Shown here: in pieces, positions 38,026 to 49,931 of the stretch
How positions within the stretch are numbered: position 1 is the first letter of the stretch
Layout of the letters: each line of letters opens with the position of its first letter
DNA from: Kudoa neothunni
Taxonomy: Eukaryota > Cnidaria
Direction of reading: 5' to 3'
NCBI GenBank assembly: GCA_964304625.1
Contig: OZ199839.1
Coordinates: 9,362,001 to 9,426,000 of the forward strand
DNA: 64,000 bases
Notes under the pieces: model-generated
Seen by the model: only the letters and a program-made list of their open reading frames with translations
Database searches by the model: none
Told to the model about the DNA's origin: nothing
Program-made: the position numbers and the translations under genes

Positions 38026-39191
38026 AATGCATTAAAAATTCACTTTATATCCGATTAGTAAACAATGGTTTAATATAATCAATATGCTAAAATCAACCAA
38101 TTGTTGAGTGCACGCTCGAGAATTTTTCTGTCAACTTTGCATTATCATAATTATTATATACCTAGAAATATTCAAATCCAGGGGTTTAAAAAATATTACA
38201 ACAGATAAAGTTTTATTATATCTATTTTTTCTTTTGAGTTAGATATATTATTTAATAATAAATAATGACAATAATTTTTTTTTTAACAACAAAACAAAAA
38301 TCCATGTATAACATTTTTACATAAATTTCCTGGCTTTTTAAATTTACAGTTTTTATTTTGTAACTATGAATATTTATATTTTAACAAAAATCTTTAATGG
38401 AATGAATTACAATAATGTCAACATGTTAATTACATTGTTTAAAATGGTGGCTTGTTTAATTTTATTAAAAAATAATTCATTACAATTATTTTTAGTTTTT
38501 TTAGCCAGTTAACAATTACCACAACATTTTAAAATTATTTGGAGAAAATGTTGAAAATAGACCGCTAAGAAGATGTAATTTTTTCTATTGTTCTTTTAAG
38601 TTTAAAAATGAACATTGGGCGCGAATTAATCATGAAATATAATTATCACTGTTTCTCTGACTTTAATTATTCTAATAATTCGGATTTCATTTGAATGCTA
38701 ATGTTCAGTAACATAAAATAGCATTTTATTGGCAAAATAACATGGGATATTTATGACATTTTTTCTTTAGAAAAGAATATTCATTCTAAATAGCTTAAAA
38801 TATATATTTAACTAATCTTCAATAAATATTGAACAATCAGACTTCTTTTTGTTATTATAACGATCAGTTTTTGAAAATTAATCGTAAAAAATCATTGAGT
38901 ACGCATTATTATTAAAATATTACTGGTATAATTAAGAATGTGAGTTGTAATGTGACCTCACTATCGCGTAATTATATTCGACGCCATATGTATTACACAA
39001 TATCAAATTTATACCAAATATTTAAATAAATTTTTAATTCCTTTTTAATTAACAAAAATTATTACACTCTGTATAAAAATCTATTTTTATACTACTCATA
39101 GTTATTACAAAAAATAATTTATTCTAGAAATAATCAACAACGAATTTTCTAGGCAGAACTAAAGAATATGTTGTTATTATTATTAAGTATA
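38026..39191. other. AT-rich spacer
   Basis: No recognisable gene or element ends between the two TTAA elements. Confidence 0.4.
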
Positions 39192-42100
39192 TTAACCTTA
39201 CAAGTAAAATGGGGTATTTTTATATCTCGGGCCTATTTAATCATTACTTTATTACCTCAAATTTAGGAGTAAAACTTTCTATATTCCATATAATCTTCTA
39301 TCGTTTTATAATACATAATCTACCTGTTACAACATTTTTTTTTGTTTTGTAACATAAAATATAACGCAAAAATACACTCCGAGTAAAATAGGGGCATTTT
39401 TTTCATTTCACATTTTTTAGACTAAATTGTCCCTAATAAAAAATATTTTTTTAGTAAATTTGATACATTTTCGTTGACGAATTGTTGTTTAAATCAACAA
39501 ATATTACTGGACATATCGCAATGCTCGTGCGACAATCAGACAATGGTGGAATGAGCTCGAGTAAACATAGCGGCATATGCTCTGATATTGATTTTTCAAA
39601 CATGGATTATTCCTTTATGCGTGATACGTCATAAGATAATTTGGAAATTGAAACCAATGCTCCATCTGACTCTAATAAAAAAGAATGGAACCTTATGGAC
39701 AGTTGAAAAATCCTCGATTTCTATAACTGCAGCCAAAAATATTTTTACCAGTCATACTGGTGTTTCATCTTTCATTTTGAAGAATATACAAAAATTATTG
39801 ATACGTTTAAAGTGTTTTTTTTCGTTAGGAAATGTATGATTTACTTTTAAAACATACAAATCAATATGACAGAAAATTTTTTGGTGAAGCTTGGAAGCAA
39901 TTAGATAGTGTCGAATTCGATGGATTCATCGGATGTTTATTGTTAATGGGAATATTTGATGATAATCAACAACCAGTCAAAGAATTGTTTGGGTTAGAAA
40001 AGAATAGACAAGTTCAAATGAGAATGATCACAGTCTGGCTCCTTGGTTAGTTTAGAATTGACTAACTCGTCCCTCGGTGCAATCCAAATAACTCGACACG
40101 TTCTGTCTCGTAGCTGTGCAAATTATTTATTTGGTAGAATTGGAGCTTATATGATTATTCAAATTTTAATATCATATGAAAAAAGTTATGGATTCTTCAA
40201 GTATAAAAAGAGAATGACAACAAGAATATTCAACCTAGAATGGGAAGAAGAATTTGCCTTTACTCTGATTCGGAGTAAGCCGTTGTGTCTTTTTGCAATA
40301 TGATTTTGAGTCACAACAAATCACCTAACCTGAAACGACATTATGAGACAAATCACTTAAAATTTTTACGTGATTATCTTTCTAAGTCTCAAATAAGAAC
40401 CAATAAATTATGTTCTTTAAAATCATCATTAAATAACAGCCGGTCACTTTTGACAACATTTTCCACCGAATCTGCTGTATCAACTGAAGCTAGTTTTATT
40501 ATTTCATGGAATATTTCTCGCGCCAAACATCCATATTTTTATAGGGAATTTGTCAGGAAGAATATTGCTGAAGTTATTGTAGTTTAGATCCTAAAATCGG
40601 AAAACTTCAACGTTTGATAGAACAAACATCAATTTTTCGTCAAACGATCGAAAGGCGAATCTCTCAAATAAGTGCTAATGTTTGCGATAAACTACAAAAT
40701 GATCTGAAGAGTTCGTTTTCTTTTAGTTTAGTTCTCGACTAATCAACGGACATTTATGACAATCCCCAAATGGCCATATTCATTCGCTATGTTTTATATG
40801 ACCTAACTATTAAGGAGGAATTGTTGGATTCGATGGCGTTGAAAAAGCTACTTGTGGCTATTGTATCAGCGCGAAAAAATACGAATAGAAAAAAAAGCAG
40901 AATAAAAATAATAGATCCGGATTAATAAAAAATGTTCAATTATATGGGTGATGCGGTTTTTAACGTCCCAACCACGTTATGAGTATTGTAGGGCGGTAGG
41001 GGGGGGAATCGTTCCTCATGACAAGAATTTGAGGTGTGAGTGGGTTACATGAGTAATTTCTTTCATCATTTCGTTGAGAATTGGATTTTGGATATAAAAT
41101 AGGAAAATGAGCCTTCTTAGGATTGATAGGATGAATTGGAAATTGCATTTAATTATTTGTTATTGGGAAATTGAAAGCGTGAGCTCATGGGAACGATTCT
41201 TGAACCCAACAGTGACGTTGACGTTAATAATGCACTTGATACAGCCCTAGAAAATTCTGGCGTTTAGTTATGTCATCTCGTTAGCACTTCGAGAGATGGG
41301 TATCCTGCAATGGTAGGTAAGAATGTAGCTTTAATTGCCTTCATGAAAAATGATCCAAGATTTGGAAAACTTACCCCCGTATAGTGCATTAATCATCGCT
41401 AACATCTGATTGCAAAATACTTCAAATAAAATGGATGAAATGTAGTGTACACTCGAAACTGTCAATTATATACGATCAAATGGGAAGATTCTTCGACAGT
41501 TCAGAAATATTGTTGGACAACTTGAGATAGATGTTGAACCTAACGACGTTTCATTCTCCTGTATTGTGAGATGGCTGTCAACTAGCAATGTATTGAATAG
41601 GTTTGTGGAACTTATAGAACCGATTAGTTCATTCCTTAAAGAAAAGAACAAATCATAACTTCAGTTTGAAAATAATCAATGGCTCTACGATTAGATGTTT
41701 TTACTTAAGTAATGAACCATCCTAAAAACCTTAATTTAGCATTACATGAGAAGAATATATTGGTTTCCGATCTTGCTCAAATAATTTTCAACTTCGAGAA
41801 TAAAAAACAAGTTTTCTAACGAGACATAATATCAAGAAACTTTATTTATTTTTCAAATCTCAATCGACAATGGAATTCATTCCCTAATGATGTAATACAA
41901 AATGTGGAATTGGAAAAATGTAACTGAAAATTAGAGCAACTTATGAATGACTTTAAAGATCGTTTTAATGATTTATGGAAACTGAAACCATGTTTTATGT
42001 TCCTCAACTACCCATTTGTGATCGATATAGTTAACGAATGTAGTAAAAATCTTGATTCGCCGCTCATTGATTTTTCAACTATGGAAATGGAACTAATGGG

Positions 42101-42979
42101 TTTTCAGGATGATCAGAATTTAAACATCATTCTTAACTCAAAGTCACCGATAGAATTTTGGAAAAACCTATCAGGAATGAAATATCCTAACTTATTTCTA
42201 TCTTCGGAACTACTTATTGTTGTGAAGACCTTTATTCTACGATGAAATTTGTGAAATCGAAGCATCGCGGATCCCTCACGAACAAACACCTGACGAAATT
42301 AATTCGTACGGCTTTGGCATCATATGATCCAGATTTCCCTCAGCTCAATGCCGATATGGAAACACATAAAAAAAACTTGTTTCTTTAGAAACAAGTTTTA
42401 TAAAAAAAATTTCGAATTCACAGATTTATTGTATTATTACTTTATACACGAATATTTAATTTTATCTTTTGTTAGACTACCATATACGATTAAAATTGAA
42501 AAATATTTTATTAATTTTTTGGCCATTTTCATAGAGAAACAATTTCGTGGATCATTAGCTACTAATATACTTTTCTTGAAAAACTATCATGAATTATACC
42601 TGTAGAAATTATATGGAAGTTTTCCAACGATTAACTGAATAAGAACATAATTTAAGAATCTTTATTTATAATTCTACAATATTTTACATTAAGATGTGCC
42701 GAAAATTTCCAAAAGCGTAAGTTTTAAATAAGGAAGCGATACATAAAAAAATTTTTACGCGTTGTGGTTCTTTAAAATTTGGGTACCCTTATAGTTGGCT
42801 CGCATTCTAGGAAAGTCTTGCCACCCCTTGTCTATAATTTCAAATTTAATCGATAAAAATGTTTCAAAATTTACATAAATATTTATATTCTAAATTGTTT
42901 TATTTAACAAAATATGGGGAATAAAGATACCCAAATTTTACTCGGAGAGTGTAAATTTTCAAGTGACTTAGATGGTTAA
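39192..42979 (+). mobile_element. piggyBac element relic with a nested hAT transposon
   Basis: TTAA at 39192-39195 with TTAACCTTACAAGTAAAATG inward, and TTAA at 42976-42979 with TTAACCATCTAAGTCACTTG inward, followed by TTTACACTCTCCGAGT. 39588-39839 reads SITAAKNIFTSHTGVSSFILKNIQ, and 39832-40050 reads YDLLLKHTNQYD, FDGFIGCLLLMGIFDD and KELFGLEKN: the piggyBac transposase N-terminal part. The rest of the transposase is missing, replaced by the hAT-derived block from about 40050 to 42830. A second end-like block, CACTCCGAGTAAAATAGGGG, lies at 39375, so the left end may be duplicated. Confidence 0.8.
40050..42830 (+). mobile_element. hAT transposon relic (BED-finger, GTF2IRD2/ZBED-like transposase)
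   Basis: 40200-40370 reads ..EWEEEFAFTL..CLFA then LKRHYETNHLKF, the BED-type zinc finger start of this hAT group. 40620-40800 reads on through RRISQISANVCDKLQNDLKSS and a DxSTDIYDNPQMAIFIRYV block (catalytic region). 41943-42245 reads FKDRFNDLWKLKPCFMFLNYPF, MEMELMGFQDDQNL and FWKNLSGMKYPNLF, the C-terminal hAT dimerisation region. The right end, read inward from 42830, is CAAGGGGTGGCAAG..GCGAGCCA, close to the CAGGGGT termini of such hATs. The left end was not found. Many stops and frame breaks are present; it is dead. Confidence 0.75.
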
Positions 42980-43429
42980 AATCGAACGTAGCTTACTTAG
43001 GACCTCAAACTTCTTAATCATAATATTATATTATATTTAGGTAGTTTATATATTCTTAAGTTATTATATTTGTTTTCAATTCTCGATAAACTTAAATATT
43101 TTTCTTACGATTCTTGTGATATAGAAGAATAAATATACTTTATCTGAGAGGAAAAGGATCTAATTTTTCACAATATATACAATAAACCATTACTATTTAA
43201 TCATAACATATATTGAATCATACTTTTTAACTATTTTTTAAATTTTTAATTTCATAGAAATAAGGAAATTTTGCACCAAAATAAACCAAAATACTATGTA
43301 ATAACATATATAGTTGAAATACATAAAATTATTTGTTATATATATTTTCATAAAATAATTACTTGTTTTCTCTATCACATTAAAAATTGCAATTTTTGAA
43401 TTTTGATAACATATTGTGGTTTTTTCAGA
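42980..43429. other. AT-rich 3' flank of gene G
   Basis: Nothing recognisable; it should contain the polyadenylation region of gene G (transcribed leftwards). Confidence 0.4.
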
Positions 43430-45015
43430 TTACACCGTAAAAGTTGCTACGGTACACATGAAACTACCAATACTATTCAGGAAAGCTGAAGCCAAGAAGG
43501 CGATTAATGAAAATCCAAATTTCACATATTCTGCATGTACAGTTTTCATGATACTCGCTCTAGTTGATTTAGCAAAGCAAATAATAATAGAAACGTATAT
43601 CAGTAATAAAATATCTAAAAGTTCATATATTTTTTATTTACTTACAAATTTTACTGGTAATAATAAAAAATAAATGAAAATATTTGATTTTTCTATTTTT
43701 GATGACAAAATAAGCGTAAGCAATCAATACAATTAATATTAGCGTTGTACTCAAAATTCCATAAATATGAATTATTTTCTGGGTTAAATGTCCATGAGAG
43801 ACTATAATATTACTATATAACGAATACACTCATAAATTAAATTACATAAATTAAGAGGCATTTTTGTCCACATAAAATGGCTCATTGAAATATCTAAAAT
43901 AAAATATATTTACATAACATCTAACAAACAATAGTTCTAATATATTAATAATAATTAATTATTAAATAATTATGACGTTTGCATTAGGCATTTTGATAAT
44001 GTTTAATGATTTGATTCGATTCTTAAATAAATTATAATTCAAATATTGGAACTAATAGGAGCCCATTTTAACTACTGTTGTTTTAAATTAATCAAACCCA
44101 TATATTCTCACCATAGAATACTTCATTGGATATGTCCCTGTACGAACCTGTAAGAAAAATTTAGTGTATTTCTCAACTGGTATATATATATATATATATT
44201 TTATTTCATATACTGTCGAAAAATACGGTTAGCGCTGGTGAGCAATAAGTCCTCTTTAATGCTATATTCACAAAACAAGTTCCAAAAATGCCAACAAATA
44301 CGACAATATTCTGATGGAGATAGTAGACGATAGTTGATGAAAACGCTGCCATACTGAATAATACCACAGCATAGGATATTAGCCATATTCCAATCGCTCC
44401 GAAAATACGTGCAGTCTCCATGGTTAACTCGTAATCTGCCTAAAAGTAACAAGTTATTATATGAGTACAGATATAAAATGATTCATTCAAACACCTACTG
44501 TTTTGAGTAATTCAAATTCAGGTATAATTAGTTCTGTAACACACATATATTTCCAACGTATGCGAATTATTTCCACAATTTTTCTATTCTTAAAAAATAT
44601 CCATATTTAACGCATACAAACACAGAAGGTCTCCTTACTGTTATACCTCCAGCTACTAGACACCAAAAATTATGTTTCCTAATGCTTCTTCTAATATGAT
44701 TTAAAAATAGATTTTTATGATTTCATTAAATGAATAGAATTTTGATTAATTACAATTTTGTAATATAATAATTCTAAATACATATTTCTGTGCTTTCTTC
44801 TATGTATTAATTTATTTACTTATTATTATTGGCCTTTATAACGCAAAATATGCTTGTTTTCTGGAAATTTTGGTGTGTTTAATGTAGTTATTATAATATG
44901 ACGGAAAATTGTTATCAAACTGAAAAATATAGAGTTTTTGATAAAGAATGGACAGATTTTTTTTCTCAACATAAAATAATGTACCCTACAGATAATCATA
45001 CGATGAATTGTCCAT
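43430..45015 (-). CDS. Gene G: multi-pass membrane protein of unknown family
   Basis: Spliced minus-strand model, exons: 45015-44990, 44690-44647, 44533-44499, 44439-44214, 44147-44112, 43801-43646, 43614-43430. They join to a frame of 235 codons with compatible phases and GT-AG introns of 31 to 310 nt. The protein starts MDNSSYDYLRSIRKHNFWC. It has hydrophobic segments around GAIGIWLISYAVVLFSMAAF, NIVVFVGIFGTCFVNIAL, IYGILSTTLILIVLIAYAYF, IYILLLIYVSIIICFA and FGFSLIAFLASAFLNSIGSF, so about five possible helices. A small four-to-five-helix protein recalls tetraspan or MARVEL-type proteins, but I cannot place it. The last exon is hidden under a plus-strand shadow frame (43416-43673). Confidence is good for the middle exons and lower for the two 5' exons. 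Confidence 0.55.
44181..44199. repeat. (TA)n simple repeat in an intron of gene G
   Basis: Short alternating run inside the intron between exons 44439-44214 and 44147-44112. Confidence 0.8.
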
Positions 45016-45795
45016 TGTTTATTATCCTTCTTTATATATATATATATATATAATAGGTATCTATCTGTATTTCCTCAAAGTGTGCATTTACGAAAATATC
45101 TTAACATTATACAAGAATCCTTGACACGTTTAACCATTTTTTTATTTTACAACTTTTTATCGTCAATGTAGAACCTCCTATAAATGTTATAGGTCCTTTA
45201 TTGACGAAGATATAATGGCTTTATTCCGATGGCCTAATCAGCGGAGGATAAATTATTGTTATCGATTACCTTAAGAAATCAAAATTGAGGGTTCATAAAT
45301 GTGATTTCAATAATTTAGAGAATTATAATGTTTCGGTTATTATATGAACCTTATAATTTAAGCGTAAATTAATCTATCATAATGATATAAGTTTACAACT
45401 GTTTGAACTATAAATTTATAGGTTTCTAATTATAATTTCTAGTCAATAATTCTTTTCAGTATCATTTTATATGCAGTAAGTAACCAACTTCACGCACTTT
45501 TTAAAATCCTATTTGGTTAGAATACTGATTTGTCATTGGTTATATAATATGTTTCTTATAATATTTCAATCAAAATTTTTATAAAAATTATTTCAAAAAG
45601 TTGCTAAATAACTTGACTACAAAGTCACGCGATTGGCCAATTCTACGCTCTTTTTTCGGGTACTTCTTGTTTATTATTTAGTTAAGTCAATATTTAATGC
45701 CATAAAACTGCCAATGTATAGAATTTTTAAATATTTATTATCTTGACTCCTAATGACATTCTAGAGATGAAAAATAAAATAATCAAAACCTATAA
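45016..45795. other. AT-rich upstream region of gene G
   Basis: Contains an (AT)n run at 45033-45052 close to the proposed start of G and otherwise nothing recognisable. Confidence 0.4.
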
Positions 45796-46177
45796 ATGTT
45801 TGCAGAATCTAAAGATAGAAATTATTTCCGTGCAGGACAATTTAATTCTGTTTATGAAGATGTATACGAGCGGATCGGGTGGACACAAAGCAGAAAAATT
45901 GTAGTAAGCGTTGTTACGAGAATCATCCAGAGAAATCAATTAGCCAAAGAAATAGGTTTATCTTCATGTTCAATTCGTGGAGGATTTCAGTGTAATAAAA
46001 AAGATCCATATTTAAATATCTAATTTTATTAATTATTCTGCTGATGCTAAGCCTGAAACTACTTCAGAGTGGATCAATCAAATCAGAACATTTTTTGAAA
46101 TATACTCCGAAAATTCTATTTAAAATGAAGACGAAACAGCTTATTCTACCGATAGCAACAAGAAGAGTATTATTAGC
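45796..46177 (+). mobile_element. pogo/Tigger relic, 5' part
   Basis: 45796-46023 reads VYERIGWTQSRKIVVS, IIQRNQLAKEIGLSS and RGGFQ, like the CENP-B DNA-binding half of Tigger transposases. In the next frame, about 46030-46140 reads ETTSEWINQIRTFFEIYSEN then NEDETAYST, equivalent to the first catalytic 'NaDETgl' block. The coding resemblance ends where the SINE starts at 46178. Confidence 0.6.
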
Positions 46178-46626
46178 CGTGGACAAATAGCACATCGGTG
46201 TGACGCTCGGACTCATTATCTTGAGGTAATGGGTTCGAATCCGCCAGTGGTCAGACTACTGCTTCCGTGTCGGTGGATGTCTATCCCATATTTGGGAGCT
46301 GTGGTTAAAGTGTACGCTCGCTGTAGAGTGGAATGTACTGTCAGCCAGATTTTCGTGAGGTGGGGTGAGCGTGAATAGGAGTTTGAATTTCCGGAACCCG
46401 TCGAAGGGTAAAATAATTTGCAGTTCCCACAGAGCCAACGCCCTTAAAGAGATAGGGTTTGGGATGGTGGTTGCTCCAAAACGAGGATGTTAGTTTAGCG
46501 GGTTAAAATCCCACATTACCGCCTAAACGTAAGTCGTCATATTATGGGAAGGGCCTAACCAGCCCAATTTCACAACCTAACAAGTTTTGACAGGGGTTTG
46601 GTCCAGTAAAACAAAAAAAATAAAAA
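46178..46626 (+). mobile_element. tRNA-derived SINE (tRNA-Met-like head)
   Basis: A GC-richer 450-nt unit in AT-rich surroundings. Its head looks like a tRNA gene. The A box region is TAGCACATCGGTG at 46188-46200. The anticodon-loop-like CTCATTA has CAT at 46214-46216. The B box GGTTCGAATCC at 46232-46242 is perfect. CGGACTCATTATCTTGAGG resembles elongator tRNA-Met around the anticodon. The body follows, with a second B-box-like GGGTTAAAATCCCAC at 46501-46515. The unit ends in an A-rich tail (about 46608-46626). Stems are degraded, so it is not a working tRNA gene. It would be transcribed by RNA polymerase III if active. Confidence 0.75.
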
Positions 46627-47143
46627 TTATAACTCAACAAAATATTATTTTAATTTTTTCTATTGGTTTACTATATGTATTATTACATATTTTAATATTT
46701 TTTATCGAAATGTTCTACAGCCTCAGTAAAGTTAGGAATTCATTTGTTTACAAAAATATTCCAGTTACACCTTTTTATTTTAAAATACTTTATCAAGTAA
46801 TCACTTTATAAATTTTGAATAATTTTTTATTATTCTATGAAAAATTTTGAATCTAGTGCTAATGACATTGTTTGTTTTATTTTATATCTAATCGAAAATT
46901 CATTAAGTCGTGTCATAATTATTTGAGCCATACATTTGAAACAATAAATAAAGATTATAAAATTAATAAAATCCAGTAATAAGTTCGATACGCAATTAAA
47001 AATTTAAACTTAAGGAATAAAAATACGAGAAATTAAAATTTAAGTCCCATTTTAAACGCATAAACACGAGAATAATATAATTATCATAGCAAACAATACA
47101 AAATATACTTTTCAAATTAATATTTAGATCAGTATATTTAACA
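46627..47143. other. AT-rich spacer, 3' flank of gene D
   Basis: No recognisable gene. A 74-codon plus-strand frame (46587-46811) is hydrophobic AT-rich read-through from the SINE tail and has no support. Confidence 0.4.
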
Positions 47144-49931
47144 TCAGAAATATAGACCATTTTCAGTCATTTTAAAATTTTTGATTATATGAAACGCTTC
47201 TTCCGATAATTGACGGTCAAATAAATAAATGGAGAATAATATGACCAAAGTTAATAAAATTGCGATAACCCTAAACGAAATTTAAATATATATATTAAAT
47301 ATGATACTTTGCGTGCGTGTCGCTAACAAATTGAATTATTATACTTTGACAAAGTAAATTTACTTTTTTTTGGAATGACCCACTTTACTACCTGAAATAG
47401 TTAAAAATGAAATTCACGTAATGTAATTAACAATATAAAATAGTTTTATTACCCTCCTCAATTTCAGCAACACCATAAATTGAAGAATCGCTTTCCAAAA
47501 TAACTTGCAAGTGATAGTCAGATTTGTTGGAAACAGGCGAAATGTTAAAATGAAGACACAAAGGAATCTGAACACATCCAGTCATGTTGATGGGAGTACA
47601 TCGTTTAACAATATTTCTAATATCAATGGTATCCAAATCTGTAAGATACCACAAACATTTTGCTTTATTTTGATCAACCCCAGGAGGGAGTGTTGTTTCC
47701 ACCTCGAATAAATTTCCATTTCTCGTTATTTTTAATGTCAATTAATTTTGAAGCATCACTGATGAGCGGAGGTAAAGTTCCTAATAAACGTTTTTATTAT
47801 ACAAGACGCCAAAAACCGTAAAGTATCAATATTATTACTTGGACTCACGGTAATATTTTGTTTGTAGGAATATTGGAACGATTTTACTTCAACAAAGTAC
47901 TCTTCTGATGGTTTATAGTGGTGTGTAAAGACGATATTTGAGCAAAGAGGAATAATGGCACAGTGACCAACATCCTCATTAATATCAGGACCATCATTCT
48001 CAGACATTTTAAACGAATAATTCATTTGTAACGGACAAATGAAAACCGGAAAATAGTTTCCAGCTGTAATTAGCCATACTTTGTAAAAGCACTTGGCTTG
48101 TCGTAACTGAATATGTGACTCCTCTTCTGCCTTCAGCATGAAACCATTATCCGTGTATGTTTTTTTAAAATTAATATCATTGTTTTCTAAATGTTATACT
48201 ATTTATCCTATGGAAACATAATCGGGATAATACTTGTTTTAAATTTGAAAATGTGTAACCCGAAATAGTCAGAAGCAACTACTTTTAGGTCATATTCGGT
48301 TGCTTCTTCGAGTGAATAGAGCAATGTCAACGTAGAGCATGGTTTCCTGCATGGATTCCCCAAATAACATACAGCTTCATAATAAATATCTTTATTAGCT
48401 GGGCTGAGATAATAAGTGCATGATAAAGAAAACTCAGATATAGCAAAGTGAGGTTTAATATCAACGACTGCTTCGTTATAATTTGTCAGAGCCACTTCAG
48501 ATTCAACCATATAATTTATTATTGTGTCTAAAAAATTACTACATCAAACTAAATATTTGTTGTTATTACTTGTTCTAATAAATAATTTCTCCGTAAATTC
48601 GAACCCCATTTTCTCGGTAACATTGAGAGCAATTATATATGGTCTCCCTGGATATAATTTAGTTAAATATTTAATACTGTAGCATTCTGTATCACAAACA
48701 CCACCATAGCTACAAGTGGGTGGCTCTAATGTATCTAATAAAGGTGTGGGTTTGTCTGCTTCATATATCATTAATTCACAACGAAAAAATTGGTCATCCC
48801 AAATAAAACCTTTTCAGGAGGGTGAAATTAATTTTTACATGAACAGACGATGAATCAAGGAATAGATTGTTTTGGGTTTGAAATGTTTTGATAATCACTA
48901 AAAACAAAAATCGAAGCTCAAATCTAATTAGAACATCAAATTAGTAGCATACCCAGCTTTGATTGACTAAACCCTCCCAAATTGTATCTAGTTCTTATCA
49001 AAACATCCACGATTGGCATATAACCTGCCATGAATAAGGTGACGTCATTACAGTAGCTGTAACATTTTCTGTCCTTTTTATTTCCACAATTTGACTGGTA
49101 CATATATTTTTTGCTAGGAGACGCATCGCTTCCTTTTCTAATATTGAACTCACATATTTCTGGTTCGACTTGGTTGGAGAACTTCAAGCTATATCCATCT
49201 CTGTTCGTTCCGGATGTGTATTCTACGTGAAACTGTCGCTGAAACACATCAATATGATTTCTCATATATGTGTTTGGCATTATATAAAAGAAAAGGTGGA
49301 TAGAGATTGCAATTAATTTTATAACGTGGGACCATAACGTGAAAATCAAGTATGATTCTTCTGTTTTTCTCAACCTCATTGAAACCATAACATTTCAACG
49401 AATTACAAGAAACGTTACAAGAAGTGTCCAATTTTGAAATTTTTATTACTAAATTTGATTTTTTTAGTTCCTACTTTATATTTTGGGTTAATAATTAAAG
49501 CTAAATATAGTTGATAACAGATATGTAGCATTCGTTTAGCATACGGATTGAAAACACCAAAAACAACACCAATGGTTTGGGGGTTGTGTTTTTTTCGTTT
49601 GGATAATCAATTTCTCTAACCAGTATATACTTGATCCTAGGGAGAAACTTTCTTATTTTTAAGGAAAATTTGTCTGATTGGCATTTCGTGATACACATGT
49701 CATTTGGAGAAAGTGAATCATCCTCACAATTGGCATCATTATTAAACGTCCTTATTTTTTCGTCGACCACAGACAAAAAGCAATAATTTTCAAATATTTT
49801 TACATTCAGCTTTAATCTAAATTGATAATTAACAGACAGCATATACTTTATTGAGCCCGTAGATGAAAGTTTTTTTGGACTTTGCAAGCAATAAAAAGTT
49901 CGTAATGGAACCTTAAAATAAATATTCTCAT
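47144..49931 (-). pseudogene. Gene D: pseudogene of the Cys-rich FN3/Ig-like surface protein family
   Basis: Exon positions by homology to F: 49931-49912 (MRIFIL, like the first exon of B), 49879-49545, 49500-48953, 48897-48570, 48527-48234, 48186-47839, 47780-47453, 47391-47364, 47270-47144. All seven beta domains are recognisable, e.g. RQFHVEYTSGTNRDGYSLKF, YEADKPTP, CTYYLSPANKDIYYE..CRKPC and CFYKVWL. The 28-nt exon 8 and a membrane exon (VIAILLTLVILFSIYLF) with a 24-residue tail remain. The frame breaks about four times: twice in exon 3 (near 49440 and 49285), once in exon 4 (near 48805) and once early in exon 7 (near 47740). Splice sites are still consensus, so the loss may be recent. 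Alternatively some breaks are base-calling errors. Exon 1 splices in phase 2, unlike its relatives, so the start is uncertain. Confidence 0.7.

Noticed and set aside
43416-43673. Plus-strand 85-codon frame
   Set aside because: It lies antisense to the last exon of gene G, whose minus-strand reading has agreeing splice phases and clear hydrophobic helices.
44899-45054. Plus-strand frame starting MTENCYQTEKYR
   Set aside because: It overlaps the proposed first exon of gene G and runs into an AT microsatellite; no support as a gene.
46178-46253. A functional tRNA-Met gene
   Set aside because: Stems are mismatched and the acceptor arm cannot be closed; the unit continues into a SINE body with an A-rich tail.
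47505-47711. Plus-strand frame over gene D, and similar ones at 14834-15073, 55003-55236, 59003-59224, 59669-59860 and 60455-60643
   Set aside because: All mirror conserved exons of the minus-strand family and differ between paralogues as shadows do.
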